Positions 27,015 through 36,190 are shown, numbered from the stretch's first letter. The stretch: DNA of 64,000 bases from UBA7985 sp002711265 (GCA_965660945.1 CBFIBS010000013.1:24007-88006); one strand, 5' to 3'. A program made the numbers and translations. The notes: generated by a model from the sequence alone, not told the origin.

Positions 27015-29162
27015 ATGACCGCACCGATCCGACCGCGATCGGGCAGCCCGACGATTGGGCGCCTGTTGGTCATCGACGGCGTGAACTACACCGCGCTGGC
27101 TTGGGCCGTGCTGGCACTGGCCGTGTCGATCCTCGTCTACCGTGTCTTCGGCTTCAAGTATGGTTTCCCTGAAGCCATCTCTTCGCGCATCGATTTCATC
27201 TACTGGATCAACATCGGCGAGGACTGGCTCAAGGCCAACGTGCGCGATACCACCCGCGCCATCGCCAAGGTCATCACCTACTGGATCGGTGAGGTCGAGT
27301 ATTTCCTGCAGGTGCGGCCCTGGCCGCTGGTGGTCGTCGCGCTCGGGTTGCTCGGGCTGCGGTTCGGCGGCCTGCGGCTAGCGCTGCTGACCGTGGTCGG
27401 GGTCATGTTCTGGGGCGCTGTCGACATGTGGGATCCGGCGATGTCGACCCTGTCGCTCATGGGTGTGTCAGTGGTGATTTCGGTGGTGCTGGGCATCCCG
27501 CTCGGGGTCTGGTGTTCGCAGAACGACCGGGTTGAGTCCGCCATCCGGCCTGTGCTCGACGCCATGCAAACCATGCCGGCCTTCGTCTATCTGCTGCCGG
27601 CGATCTTTCTGTTCGGTATCGGCAACACTGGGGCGGCGATGGCGATCATCATCTACGCGATGCCGCCGGTGGTGCGTCTGACCAACTTGGGCATCCGGCA
27701 GGTGCCCCAGACCTCGGTTGAGGTGGCGCAGAGCTTCGGCTCGACCCGGTTGCAGACCATGGCCAAGGTACAGATCCCGCAGGCCATGCCCTCGATCGTG
27801 CTTGGCATCAATCAGACCATCATGATGGCGCTGGGGCTGGCGGTGCTGGCCGCCTTTATCGGTACCGGCGGTCTGGGGCGCGAGGTCTACAAGGCGCTGT
27901 TCAAGCTCAAGGTCGGCTGGGCCTTCGAGGCGGGCATGTGCATCGTCTTTATGGCGATCATCTTCGACCGGCTGACGCTGGCAATTGGCGCGCCCAAGGA
28001 CAGCGAGGCCCTCGCGGACCGCACCCAGCTGCGCTTCCGGCTGCTGCCCCAGACCTGGTACCGGGTCGCACCAGCGCGCTGGTTCGAGCAGGGGCTGGAT
28101 GCCCTCTGGCGCGGGATCGGTTCGGCGTCGAGCGCGCTGACCCACGGCGTGTCGCTGGCGCTGGGCGGGCTGCTGGGGCTGGTAAACCGGGACTTCGGGG
28201 CCTCGTTCGCGCGCGGGCTGAAGGCGCGGCAGTTCCTGTTCATCGCGGTGCTTATCATCCTGGCGATTTTCGCTGTCGACCGCTGGATCTATGACATCGG
28301 GTACTATCCTGATTCGCTGATGTTCCGCATGCGCGGGCCGGTCGATGACAGCGTGGACTGGCTGGCGTCGAACAAGATTTTTGCAGCCTTCTCCAAGGGG
28401 CTGCGGGCCTTCACCTTCCTCTACCTGCTCGACCCGCTGGAGAAATTCCTCGTGGGCCTGCCGTGGTTCTACGCGCTGGGCGGGCTGTTCCTCATGGCTT
28501 GGGCTGCAGGGGGCTGGCGTTTCGCGGCCGTGGTGAGCTTCCTGATGTTCCTGACCGGGGTCGGGAACATCTGGGTGCCGACTATGGAGACGATTGCCGC
28601 AACCCTTGCCTCGGTGCTGGTGTGTGTGGTGGTGGGGCTGCCGCTCGGGATATTCGCGGCCTACAACCGCACGCTGGAGCGGATCCTGACCCCGATCCTC
28701 GACACCATGCAGACCATGCCGACCTTTGTTTATCTGATCCCGGTGTTGATGCTGTTCGGCGGCAACAAGGTGACGGCGATCATCGCCACGGTGATCTATG
28801 CGCTGCCTCCGATGGTGCGGATGACCATGCTGGGGCTGAAGCAGGTGCCGGCGCAGGTGAATGAAGTCTGCGATGCCTATGGTTCGACCCAGTCACAGTC
28901 GCTGTTCAAGGTCAAGCTGCCGATGGCAAGTCCGTCGATCATGCTTGGCGTCAATCAGGCGATCGCCATGGCGCTGGCCATGCAGGTGATCACGCCGATG
29001 GTGGCGGGCGAGGGGCTGGGTCTGGTGGTGTTCCAGGCCATGACGATGGCTGATACCGGTGCAGGCTTGGTGGGCGGCATCGGGATCGTGCTGGTGGCGG
29101 TCATGCTCGACCGGCTGACCAGCGCGGCGACGGCCCGGCAGCGCAAGGCGCTGGGGCTCTGA
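27015..29162 (+). CDS. proW: Tandem-fused ABC permease of betaine/proline (ProW/OpuA) type
   Basis: Inner-membrane permease for quaternary amines or proline-type solutes. The protein has 715 residues, about twice a normal ProW. It contains two complete BPD_transp_1 domains: the first has EAA-loop VEVAQSFGSTRLQTMAKVQI, the second VNEVCDAYGSTQSQSLFKVK. Both contain the near-identical lead DAMQTMPAFVYLLPAIFL / DTMQTMPTFVYLIPVLML. One chain could therefore form the whole transmembrane dimer. ATG 27015 has GGAGGAG 8 bases upstream. The binding protein is on the opposite strand downstream and the ATPase follows on this strand. Confidence 0.93.
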   Translation: MTAPIRPRSGSPTIGRLLVIDGVNYTALAWAVLALAVSILVYRVFGFKYGFPEAISSRIDFIYWINIGEDWLKANVRDTTRAIAKVITYWIGEVEYFLQVRPWPLVVVALGLLGLRFGGLRLALLTVVGVMFWGAVDMWDPAMSTLSLMGVSVVISVVLGIPLGVWCSQNDRVESAIRPVLDAMQTMPAFVYLLPAIFLFGIGNTGAAMAIIIYAMPPVVRLTNLGIRQVPQTSVEVAQSFGSTRLQTMAKVQIPQAMPSIVLGINQTIMMALGLAVLAAFIGTGGLGREVYKALFKLKVGWAFEAGMCIVFMAIIFDRLTLAIGAPKDSEALADRTQLRFRLLPQTWYRVAPARWFEQGLDALWRGIGSASSALTHGVSLALGGLLGLVNRDFGASFARGLKARQFLFIAVLIILAIFAVDRWIYDIGYYPDSLMFRMRGPVDDSVDWLASNKIFAAFSKGLRAFTFLYLLDPLEKFLVGLPWFYALGGLFLMAWAAGGWRFAAVVSFLMFLTGVGNIWVPTMETIAATLASVLVCVVVGLPLGIFAAYNRTLERILTPILDTMQTMPTFVYLIPVLMLFGGNKVTAIIATVIYALPPMVRMTMLGLKQVPAQVNEVCDAYGSTQSQSLFKVKLPMASPSIMLGVNQAIAMALAMQVITPMVAGEGLGLVVFQAMTMADTGAGLVGGIGIVLVAVMLDRLTSAATARQRKALGL

Positions 29163-29556
29163 GGACCAAGACTGTCCGCCGATAAGGGCTGTTTGGGGCG
29201 CGGTGCTCCGAGCCTTTTTGGTTGCGCGCTCGGACCTTGGCCGCTTCGCGGCCTTCGGTCCTCCCACGCGCAACGATACGGACACGCCGGGCTGCGCCCG
29301 ACGTGACGTCTTACACGCTCATAGGTGAACCCGTTTTTCGCGCCGGCTTAAAGTCACTGCGCGGGGGAGATTTGTAAGCCGCGAAGCGGCGTCAAATCGA
29401 GCCCGCAACCCCCTTTGTTCGAGCCCCACCAACAGCCGTTGAAACGCCCTCTATTCCCAACAGCGCAAGCCCGAGGCCGGCGCAAAAAAGAACGGGCCAT
29501 TGCAACCGCAACAGCCCGTTCCGTGTCACCTCAAGAGAGGGCGCAGTGGCGCAACC
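29163..29556. other. Convergent intergenic region with large hairpins
   Basis: It lies between the convergent permease and binding-protein genes. A long nested inverted repeat spans 29221-29274 (gttgcgcg pairs with cgcgcaac; inside it ggacc/ggtcc and ggccgc/gcggcc). A second lies at 29361-29406 (gcggg, gatttg, gccgc pairing with gcggc, caaatc, cccgc). A short cgggc/gcccg hairpin lies between them at about 29290-29302. No protein gene is visible. This could be a REP-like or other small repeat element, or transcription-end structure. The last part holds the proX terminator. Confidence 0.55.
29484..29521 (-). terminator. Rho-independent terminator of proX
   Basis: gaacgggc (29490-29497) pairs with gcccgttc (29514-29521); the minus strand then runs into TTTTTT (29484-29489). 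It is 36 bases past the proX stop. Confidence 0.88.
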
Positions 29557-30495
29557 TTACTGCAGCCACGCTCTCCAGATGTCTTCGTTGTTGGCGAGCC
29601 ACTCATCGACCACGTCCTGGACTTCTTCGCCCTGAACGTCGACCGCGTAGATCATCTGAGCCTGCTGGGCGTTGGTGATCCGCGAGTTCGCAATCATCGC
29701 CAGCGCGGCGTCGTGCTTGCCGAACAGACGCTCGGAGGCGTAGTTGATGGTCACGTCCTCAGCCCAGCCGGACTTTGGCCATGCGCTGCCGTCACCGTAA
29801 GGATCCAGCTCCAGCGCAACCAGATCGAGCTCAGCGTGGATCCAGTGCGGCTCCCACGCGTAGGCCACGAATGGCTCCTGACGCTTGTAAGCACCCTGCA
29901 TCTCTGCCCAGAGCGCGGTCTCGGAACCCAGAACCACAGCTTCGAAGCCAACGCCGTAGGCATCAGCACGCGCCTGGTCGTCACACTCCCAGTTTAGCGC
30001 CGGACAGCCGATCAGACGACCCTTGCCACCGGTTTCCACGGTCGCAAACAGGTCGACATAGTTCGCCAGATCAGAGAAGCGCACCAGGTCTTTGGCCGCG
30101 GCATCGTCGCCCTCGACCAGGTAGCGCGGCACGTAGTAGCTGGACTTACCGATGACGCCGGTCTCGCCGACGATCTTGACGGTGCCCGGGCCACCCCACT
30201 CTTCGAACCAGGTGCCTTTGGCCGGGTTGTAGGACGGCCAGTACTCGAAGCCCATGTCGATATCGCCACCGGCAATCGCTTCCAGCGTCGCGTTACCCGA
30301 AGGCAGTTCGATGTAGTTGATCTTGTAGTCGTACTCCCGCTCCAGAATGGTCATGAGCAGGCGTCCCGTCACAACCGCGCCGGTCCAGTCAGCCACAGCT
30401 GCGTTCAGGCGGCCCTGCGCATGGGCGACAGTGTTAAACGAAAGCGTAGAAGCCAACAGCGTCGCGCCGAGGGCAGCAATTTTCAGCATTTTCAT
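29557..30495 (-). CDS. proX: Substrate-binding protein of betaine-type ABC transporter (OpuAC family)
   Basis: Periplasmic binding protein of 312 residues with a signal peptide 1-26 (ends VAHAQ). The OpuAC fold signs are AAVADWTGAVVTGRLLMTIL, GDIDMGFEYWPSYNP and AYAWEPHWIHAELDLVAL; the Trp-rich segments form the quaternary-amine aromatic cage in this family. Start ATG 30495 has GGAGGAGAG. It is transcribed divergently from the ATPase gene and convergently with the permease gene, so one transporter is encoded from three promoters. It has its own strong terminator. Confidence 0.93.
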   Translation of the reverse strand: MKMLKIAALGATLLASTLSFNTVAHAQGRLNAAVADWTGAVVTGRLLMTILEREYDYKINYIELPSGNATLEAIAGGDIDMGFEYWPSYNPAKGTWFEEWGGPGTVKIVGETGVIGKSSYYVPRYLVEGDDAAAKDLVRFSDLANYVDLFATVETGGKGRLIGCPALNWECDDQARADAYGVGFEAVVLGSETALWAEMQGAYKRQEPFVAYAWEPHWIHAELDLVALELDPYGDGSAWPKSGWAEDVTINYASERLFGKHDAALAMIANSRITNAQQAQMIYAVDVQGEEVQDVVDEWLANNEDIWRAWLQ

Positions 30496-30692
30496 AGTCT
30501 CTCTCCTCCATAAGCCCGACCACCTAAGGCAGCCGGGGAAACCTATGCATTGATACTAAAGCGCCTTTCATGCCAAATGCCTAGAGGGAAGTGACGTGAA
30601 GTCGCGAAAAAGGGCGATAAACCCCAGCGTCATCAGCGGCGCTGTGGTAAGGAAGAGGCGTCGCACCGACCCGCGACAAAGGAGGATTTGCT
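30496..30692. promoter_or_regulatory. Divergent promoter region proX / proV
   Basis: 197 bases between two divergent transporter genes, so both promoters and any shared operator lie here. I cannot identify a specific operator. Confidence 0.4.
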
Positions 30693-31706
30693 TTGGATAC
30701 GATGATCGCCGCTTCGGGCGTCTGGAAAATCTTCGGGGCTAATGCCGAGCAGGTGCTCGACACCCACGACCGCAGCAAATCCCGCGATGAAATTCAGGAA
30801 GAAACTGGCCACGTGGTCGCGGTCAAGGATGTCGACTTCGAGGTCCGGCGCGGCGAGTGTTTCGTGGTCATGGGGCTGTCCGGCTCGGGTAAATCGACCC
30901 TGTTGCGCACCCTGACCCGCCTGATCGAACCCACGGGCGGCAGCATCACCATCGACGGCCATGACGTGCGCGACCTCAGCCAGCGTGAGCTGAGGGACCT
31001 GCGTCGCTCGAAGGTCGCCATGGTATTCCAGCACTTCGGCCTGTTTCCCCACCGCAGCGTCATCGACAACATCGCCTACGGGCTCGAAGTGCGCGGCATG
31101 GGCAAGATCAAGCGCACCGAGAAGGCCGAGGAAATCCTCGATCTGGTCGGCCTGAGCGGCTGGGGTGAGCGTTTCCCGCGCGAGCTGTCCGGGGGCATGC
31201 AGCAGCGTGTGGGCCTCGCCCGCGCCATGGCCATGGATCCCGAGATCCTGTTCTTCGATGAGCCCTTTTCGGCGCTCGATCCGCTGATCCGGCGGGAGAT
31301 GCAGGACGAGTTGCTCGACCTGCAGGCCAAGCTGCAGAAAACCATGGTGTTTATCACCCACGACTTCCTCGAAGCCATCAAAATGGGCGACCACATCGCG
31401 ATCATGAAGGACGGCGAAATCGTCCAGATCGGCACGCCCGAGGAAATCGTCGCCGCGCCCGTTGACGACTACGTCCGCGATTTCACCGAGGATGTCCCGC
31501 GCTACAAGGTCCTTTCCGTGGGCAAGGTCATGCGCCCGGCCAGCAAAGGCCTCAGCGCCAAAGGCGGGGTCCGGTCCGGCGCCAAGATCGAATCAGCAAT
31601 CAATCAGGTTGCCGATACCGACAGCCCGGTTGCCGTCCTCGACGAAGCCCAGGAAATCGTCGGCGAAATCGACCGTGAAATCATCATGCGGGCCATGACC
31701 AGCTAG
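30693..31706 (+). CDS. proV: ATP-binding protein of betaine-type ABC transporter with CBS domain
   Basis: Cytoplasmic ATPase driving the ProW permease. The protein has 337 residues. Walker A is GLSGSGKST (61-69), the signature LSGGMQQRVGLARA, Walker B ILFFDEPFSALDP, and the switch His in FITHDFLEA. The C-terminus from about 275 is a shortened CBS region (VGEIDREIIMRAM at the end), the part that senses ionic strength in OpuA relatives. The start is TTG 30693, 6 bases after GGAGGA; ATG 30702 would be too far. The binding-protein gene is divergent; the aminotransferase follows 115 bases later. Confidence 0.94.
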   Translation: MDTMIAASGVWKIFGANAEQVLDTHDRSKSRDEIQEETGHVVAVKDVDFEVRRGECFVVMGLSGSGKSTLLRTLTRLIEPTGGSITIDGHDVRDLSQRELRDLRRSKVAMVFQHFGLFPHRSVIDNIAYGLEVRGMGKIKRTEKAEEILDLVGLSGWGERFPRELSGGMQQRVGLARAMAMDPEILFFDEPFSALDPLIRREMQDELLDLQAKLQKTMVFITHDFLEAIKMGDHIAIMKDGEIVQIGTPEEIVAAPVDDYVRDFTEDVPRYKVLSVGKVMRPASKGLSAKGGVRSGAKIESAINQVADTDSPVAVLDEAQEIVGEIDREIIMRAMTS

Positions 31707-31821
31707 GGCCGTGGCATCACGCCCTGGCAACAGACCCGACAGTCCCGCCCGGGTGCGGGCCTGCCGTTAGTTCCGGCCATCCGCCAGTAACAATCTGACC
31801 AGCAACCACGGAGGATCCCCG

Positions 31822-32994
31822 GTGGACGTATCCGAAGTCACGCGGAACCTGAGTTCGCTCGGCGGCGCCAAGTGGGACATGCACGTGCGGGCGCGGGCGC
31901 TGGCTGCCGCCGGGCATCCGATCATCGAGCTGACCATCGGCGAACCGGATGAGCCCATGGCCCCGGCGCTGGTGCCCGCCATGGCGCAGGCGCTGCAGGC
32001 CGGCCGGGTCGGCTACTCCAACGGGCGGGGCGAAGCGGCGCTGCTCGACGCGCTGGCAGCGCGCTACACCGCCCGGCGCGGTCGGGTGTTCTCACCCGAT
32101 AATTTCCTCGCCTTTCCCGGCACGCAGACGGCGCTCTACGCGCTGATGCGCGGGCTGGTGAACCCCGGCGACGAAGTCGTGGTCTTCGACCCTTGCTACG
32201 CCACCTACGAAGGCGTCGTCGCCGGCGCAGGCGCAACCATGGTCTCCGCGCCGCTGAACCCCGACGCCGGCTTCAGCATCGATTTCGCCGCGCTCGAGGC
32301 GGTGCTGACCCCCCGAACCCGCGCAATCCTGCTCAATAACCCCCACAACCCCGCTGGATCGCTGCTCAATGAGGACACCTGTGAGCGTCTGGGCGGCCTC
32401 GCGGTGCAGCGGGGCCTGTGGCTGATCTGCGATGAGGTCTACGAGGACCTGATCTACGACAACCGCCCGCTGGTCTCGCCGCTCAATCACGCAGCCTTCG
32501 ACGGGCACGCGCTGGGCTGTGCTTCGATCTCGAAGTCCCACGCTGCGCCTGGGCTGCGCTCGGGCTGGGTCGTGGGCGCTGAAGAGGTGGTCGGCCAACT
32601 GGTGCCACTGGCCGAGACCATGCTGTTCGGCAATCAACCCTTTATCGCTGACGCAACTGCCGCTGCCTTGGGCGACACGGGCGAGACGGCCGCGCGCATG
32701 CGGGAATCGCTCCGGCGGCGGGCGCAGCTTGTGACCGCGGCACTTGACGGGGTTGCTGGGCTGCGGGTGGCAGAGCCACAGGCCGGGATGTTTGCCCTCG
32801 TCGGGGTCGGCGATACCGGGGTCGGGCTGGATGGCCACGCCTTTGCCTCGCGCCTGCTCGAACAGGCCGGGGTCGCGGTCATGCCGGGCACGTCCTTCGG
32901 CGCGGTAACCCGGGACTGGATCCGGCTGAGCCTGACCGTGCCCGATGAGATGCTGCAGCGCGCCTGCGACCGGATCGCAGCCTTCTGCGGCTGA
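31822..32994 (+). CDS. Class I/II PLP-dependent aminotransferase
   Basis: It moves an amino group between an amino acid and a 2-oxo acid; the substrate is not readable. The protein has 390 residues: LTIGEPDEP at the start, substrate loop YSNGRGEAALLDAL, PLP-phosphate and ring contacts LLNNPHNPAG and CDEVYEDLIYD, and Schiff-base Lys in SISKSHAAPGLRSGW. The start is GTG 31822, 5 bases after GGAGGA. Its position after proV suggests it handles nitrogen from an imported amine or amino acid (inference). Confidence 0.93.
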   Translation: MDVSEVTRNLSSLGGAKWDMHVRARALAAAGHPIIELTIGEPDEPMAPALVPAMAQALQAGRVGYSNGRGEAALLDALAARYTARRGRVFSPDNFLAFPGTQTALYALMRGLVNPGDEVVVFDPCYATYEGVVAGAGATMVSAPLNPDAGFSIDFAALEAVLTPRTRAILLNNPHNPAGSLLNEDTCERLGGLAVQRGLWLICDEVYEDLIYDNRPLVSPLNHAAFDGHALGCASISKSHAAPGLRSGWVVGAEEVVGQLVPLAETMLFGNQPFIADATAAALGDTGETAARMRESLRRRAQLVTAALDGVAGLRVAEPQAGMFALVGVGDTGVGLDGHAFASRLLEQAGVAVMPGTSFGAVTRDWIRLSLTVPDEMLQRACDRIAAFCG

Positions 32995-33049
32995 CCCTTT
33001 CTTCGGCGGAATCCCCCAGCCGGACCGGACCTTCCGCCTTTCTGGGCGC

Positions 33050-33172
33050 TCAGGGCTTGTTCTGGCCGCCGAAAACCCGTCGCAGCCAGCCGCCGATCGC
33101 CTGCCGACGGGTCCAGAGGATCAGTGCCAGCGCGAACACCAGCCCGGTGATGTACATGAACATGATGGTCAT
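33050..33172 (-). CDS. Tiny single-helix membrane protein (40 aa)
   Basis: A hydrophobic helix (MFMYITGLVFALALILW) is followed by a positively charged tail RRQAIGGWLRRVFGGQNKP, which fits a cytoplasmic C-terminus. ATG 33172 has GAAGG about 8 bases upstream. A longer in-frame start exists but has no family support and overlaps the start of the VOC gene on the other strand. Function unknown; it may be spurious. Confidence 0.4.
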   Translation of the reverse strand: MTIMFMYITGLVFALALILWTRRQAIGGWLRRVFGGQNKP

Positions 33173-33320
33173 AGGAGCGGCCTTCGCCGTTTCACTTTCG
33201 GATCCGGACAGGGTATCGGGGTTTGTGCCAGGATCAACCCACCTAGCGACCGTGGAAGTCCCGTCCCGAAACAGGGCCGTTCTGACCGATGAACCAGCCA
33301 GAGGAAGGTATGAAAAGATC

Positions 33321-33713
33321 ATGACCAGCGTTTCGACCCACATCATGTTTCAGGGGCAGGGGGCCGAGGCGCTGGAGCTCTACGCCTCGATCTTTCCCGG
33401 CTTCGAGACCCTCGCTCGCGAAGACTATGGCCCCGACGACATCGGCCCGGCCGGCACCATCAAACTTGCCACCATCGGGTTCAACGGTGCCATCCTGCAG
33501 GTGATCGACAGCCCGATCCCGCACGCTTTTGATTTGACCCCGTCCATGTCTCTGTTCGTGGATTGTGACAGCGAGGACGAGCTGACCCGGGTGTTCGCCA
33601 CCCTGTCAGAAGGCGGCGAAGTGATGATGCCGCTCGACAGCTATGGCTTCAGCCGGCGCTTTGGTTGGTGCAGGGACCGGTTCGGACTATCTTGGCAGAT
33701 TAACCTGCCCTGA
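33321..33713 (+). CDS. VOC-fold protein, PhnB-like
   Basis: The protein has 130 residues of the PhnB-like branch of the VOC/glyoxalase superfamily, small dimers whose role is mostly unknown. Typical features are HIMFQGQGAEALELYASIFP, then GTIKLATIGFNG and a closing SRRFGWCRDRFGLSWQI. Start ATG 33321; a GAGGAAGG lies about 12 bases upstream. It precedes the GAF-sulfotransferase gene by 46 bases on the same strand. Confidence 0.85.
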   Translation: MTSVSTHIMFQGQGAEALELYASIFPGFETLAREDYGPDDIGPAGTIKLATIGFNGAILQVIDSPIPHAFDLTPSMSLFVDCDSEDELTRVFATLSEGGEVMMPLDSYGFSRRFGWCRDRFGLSWQINLP

Positions 33714-33759
33714 CTCCGCACCCCGTGGACAGACGGGCAGGCCGAACGAAAGTGCCGTC

Positions 33760-35343
33760 ATGCCCTCACCAACCGCCGCCGAGCGCCTCAGCGCCGCAAC
33801 ACGAAAGCGCCAAACCGTCGCAGAGCAGTGGGCGAGGACGCGCAACAACGACGTCTCCAACCTGCTCTCCACCACCCTGCCTGCGCTGTTCGATATCGAT
33901 CGCTTCGGGCTGTTCGTGCTGAGCCGGGACAGCCAGAGCGTCTGGCTGGAGGCCGGGACCGGGGTCACCCAGCGATCGATTGTTGTCGAGGCCGAGGGCT
34001 CGTTGGTGGGGGAGGCCATCCGCAACCGTCAAACCCGCATCGACACCGACCTCTCCAACGGCAAGGGTGCCTTTGTGAGCGTCGGTGAAAAGCTGGGTTA
34101 CCGGCCGCAGAGTGCGATGACAGCGCCTGTGTTCTGTCCATCGACAGGCAACGCCATCGGTGCCCTTCAGGTCATGAACGGCGAACGACCGGTGGCGTGG
34201 AGCGAGCGCGACCGGGGTCTGCTGGAGGAGCTGTGCCACAGCATCTCGCAGACGGTGCAGCTCCTGCACCAGCATCAGGACATCGTCGCCGAGCTCGATC
34301 GTCTGGATCAGGAAATCAAGGCGCTCGACCAGCAGGAATCCGCGATCCGGGGCGGGCACATGCTGCGCACCTTCGAGCCTGCCACCGCCTTGCACGGCGA
34401 GGGCTTTCTGCACGGTCTCTACGGCCAGACGGTGTTTCCGCCCTTCATCGACGTCGCGGCGAATGCCGACCTGGCGCGCAGCTGGGATACGGACGCGCAC
34501 GACATCTTTATCGCCACGCACCAGAAAGTCGGCACCCACCTGGCAAAGAAGTTCGTGGTTGAGTTGCTGCACGAAGGCCTGAAGCACCGTCCGAACGTCT
34601 ACGACACCCGCGATATCGGCCACGGTACCGTGCCCTGGCCCGAGGTCTCCGTTTCCCAGCACGGCCGCGCGTGGATCGATGAGCACATCGCCCGCACCCA
34701 CGATACGCCGCGTGCCTGGTACGTCCACTGCGGCTACGACGACATGCCCGTCCGCAGTCTGCACCCGCAGACCAAATTCATCATGGTTTACCGCGACCCC
34801 AAGGCGGTGGCGGTTTCCCAGTATTTCTTCTGGAAGCGTCATCCGCTGCTGGCCGTGCCCGAAGACCTGAGTATGGACGAATTCGTCGAGCTGTTCGTCG
34901 GGGGCAATCTCTACTTCGGCGACTACCACGACCACGTCAGCGGCTGGATCCGGCGACGGGACCAGCGCATTGCGACCCAGAATATTCTGGCGCTGAGCTA
35001 TGAGGACATGGTCAACCGCAAGCCCGAAGTCGCGCGGGCGCTGGCGCGTTTTCTGCTCCCTGATACTTCGTTCTCTGAGGATGCGCTGGCGCGGATTGCA
35101 GAAGCAACCGAGTTCAAGAAGATGAAGGACGAGGTCACCAGCAACCCGCAGAGCTTCCACCTCAACCCCAAGGTCTATTTCCGCTCTGGCACGACCAACG
35201 ACTGGGAGCAGAAGCTGTCGGACGCTGCCATTGCAGCCATCGATGAGAAGAGCAGGGCGAAGTGGGACGGGCGCACCGATGGCCCTGCACTCGATCAGGG
35301 CGTGACGGTGCTCGGAGACCTGACGGGCGACAGCCGTCGCTGA
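33760..35343 (+). CDS. GAF domain - sulfotransferase fusion
   Basis: A soluble protein of 527 residues. A GAF sensor domain covers about 25-165 (LPALFDIDRFGLFVLSRD, GSLVGEAIRNRQTRI, GNAIGALQVMN). A coiled coil follows at about 165-197, then a sulfotransferase domain at about 245-510. The PAPS 5'-phosphosulfate loop is HQKVGTH (254-260), the 3'-phosphate loop VYRDPKAVAVSQYFF (343-357), and RSGTTNDWEQKLS near the end matches the RxGxxGDWK motif. It would sulfate a hydroxyl or amine of an unknown acceptor, perhaps gated by a ligand on GAF. ATG 33760 has only a weak ribosome-binding site. The two domains are well supported; their combination is unusual. Confidence 0.88.
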   Translation: MPSPTAAERLSAATRKRQTVAEQWARTRNNDVSNLLSTTLPALFDIDRFGLFVLSRDSQSVWLEAGTGVTQRSIVVEAEGSLVGEAIRNRQTRIDTDLSNGKGAFVSVGEKLGYRPQSAMTAPVFCPSTGNAIGALQVMNGERPVAWSERDRGLLEELCHSISQTVQLLHQHQDIVAELDRLDQEIKALDQQESAIRGGHMLRTFEPATALHGEGFLHGLYGQTVFPPFIDVAANADLARSWDTDAHDIFIATHQKVGTHLAKKFVVELLHEGLKHRPNVYDTRDIGHGTVPWPEVSVSQHGRAWIDEHIARTHDTPRAWYVHCGYDDMPVRSLHPQTKFIMVYRDPKAVAVSQYFFWKRHPLLAVPEDLSMDEFVELFVGGNLYFGDYHDHVSGWIRRRDQRIATQNILALSYEDMVNRKPEVARALARFLLPDTSFSEDALARIAEATEFKKMKDEVTSNPQSFHLNPKVYFRSGTTNDWEQKLSDAAIAAIDEKSRAKWDGRTDGPALDQGVTVLGDLTGDSRR

Positions 35344-35352
35344 ACCGGGCCC

Positions 35353-36063
35353 TCAGGGTGCGTCGGGCAGGGCCAGCGGGTCTGCGGCCCTGACGAAATC
35401 CAGCTCGGCCATGGCTTCGGCCTGCGCCGACAAATGCGGGAACGGCGCCAGATCGAGACCGAGCCGTTGCGCCCCCAGCAACTGCGGATAGACGAAAATA
35501 TCGGCCGCGGACACGGAGCGACCCAGTGCGAAGGGACCATCGCTGCGGGCAAATACGGCGTCCAGTAGGCCCAGATTGCTGATCAGCATAGCCTCGATAA
35601 AGTCTTTCGCCTGCCGGTCAAAGGTGCCGTCGTCCTGATCGGAAAAGTGTGTCCGAATTGATCGCCGGATCGCACCGGGCAGGGTCAGAGGCTGGATATA
35701 GGACGAGACGCGTTCACAGATGGCGATGGCGCGGGCCTTGGCTTCCGGGTTCGCGGGGAAGAGCCGCCGGTCGCCGAGGTCGACGCCCCCTTGTTCTGCG
35801 AGGCTTTCAATCAGCGATACGATCGCGAGCGACTGCGTCAGCACACTGTCGCCGAAGACCAGCACAGGCACTTGCGCATCCGGTGAAACGGCGAGGAATG
35901 CGGGGCTTTCCTGCTCCCGTGCCGTCAGGTCGATGGAATGATAATCGAAGTCGACGCGGTGGAAGCGCAGCGCAAGGATAGCCCGGTGCGTGCAGGTCGA
36001 CCGCCAACAGCCGTATAGCTGGAACCGTGAGCCATCCTGTGCCGCGTTGTCGTTGCTTGCCAT
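35353..36063 (-). CDS. Glutathione S-transferase family protein (zeta-like)
   Basis: The protein has 236 residues. An N-terminal thioredoxin-like domain has YGCWRSTCTHRAILAL, similar to the Ser/Cys-rich active-site motif of zeta GSTs (maleylacetoacetate isomerases), then VPVLVFGDSVLTQSLAI with the cis-Pro and the glutathione-binding Gln-Ser. The C-terminal all-helical domain closes with SAADIFVYPQLLGAQRL. Start ATG 36063. It converges on the sulfotransferase gene (9 bases apart) and is divergent from the FAD oxidoreductase. An isomerase role is possible but not shown. Confidence 0.85.
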   Translation of the reverse strand: MASNDNAAQDGSRFQLYGCWRSTCTHRAILALRFHRVDFDYHSIDLTAREQESPAFLAVSPDAQVPVLVFGDSVLTQSLAIVSLIESLAEQGGVDLGDRRLFPANPEAKARAIAICERVSSYIQPLTLPGAIRRSIRTHFSDQDDGTFDRQAKDFIEAMLISNLGLLDAVFARSDGPFALGRSVSAADIFVYPQLLGAQRLGLDLAPFPHLSAQAEAMAELDFVRAADPLALPDAP

Positions 36064-36190
36064 TGACCGTTCCCCCGCGCGATTGAAACCCTAGGATAGC
36101 CCCGCAGACTGAGACTTTGAATGGGCTTTCATTCCGCCGCACAATTGCTGATAGTCAGGCGGAGATGCCAGACGGTTGAGGGTTAGGGCA

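Noticed and set aside
33766..35160. Minus-strand frame of 464 codons
   Set aside because: Antisense shadow of the GAF-sulfotransferase gene, common in GC-rich DNA.
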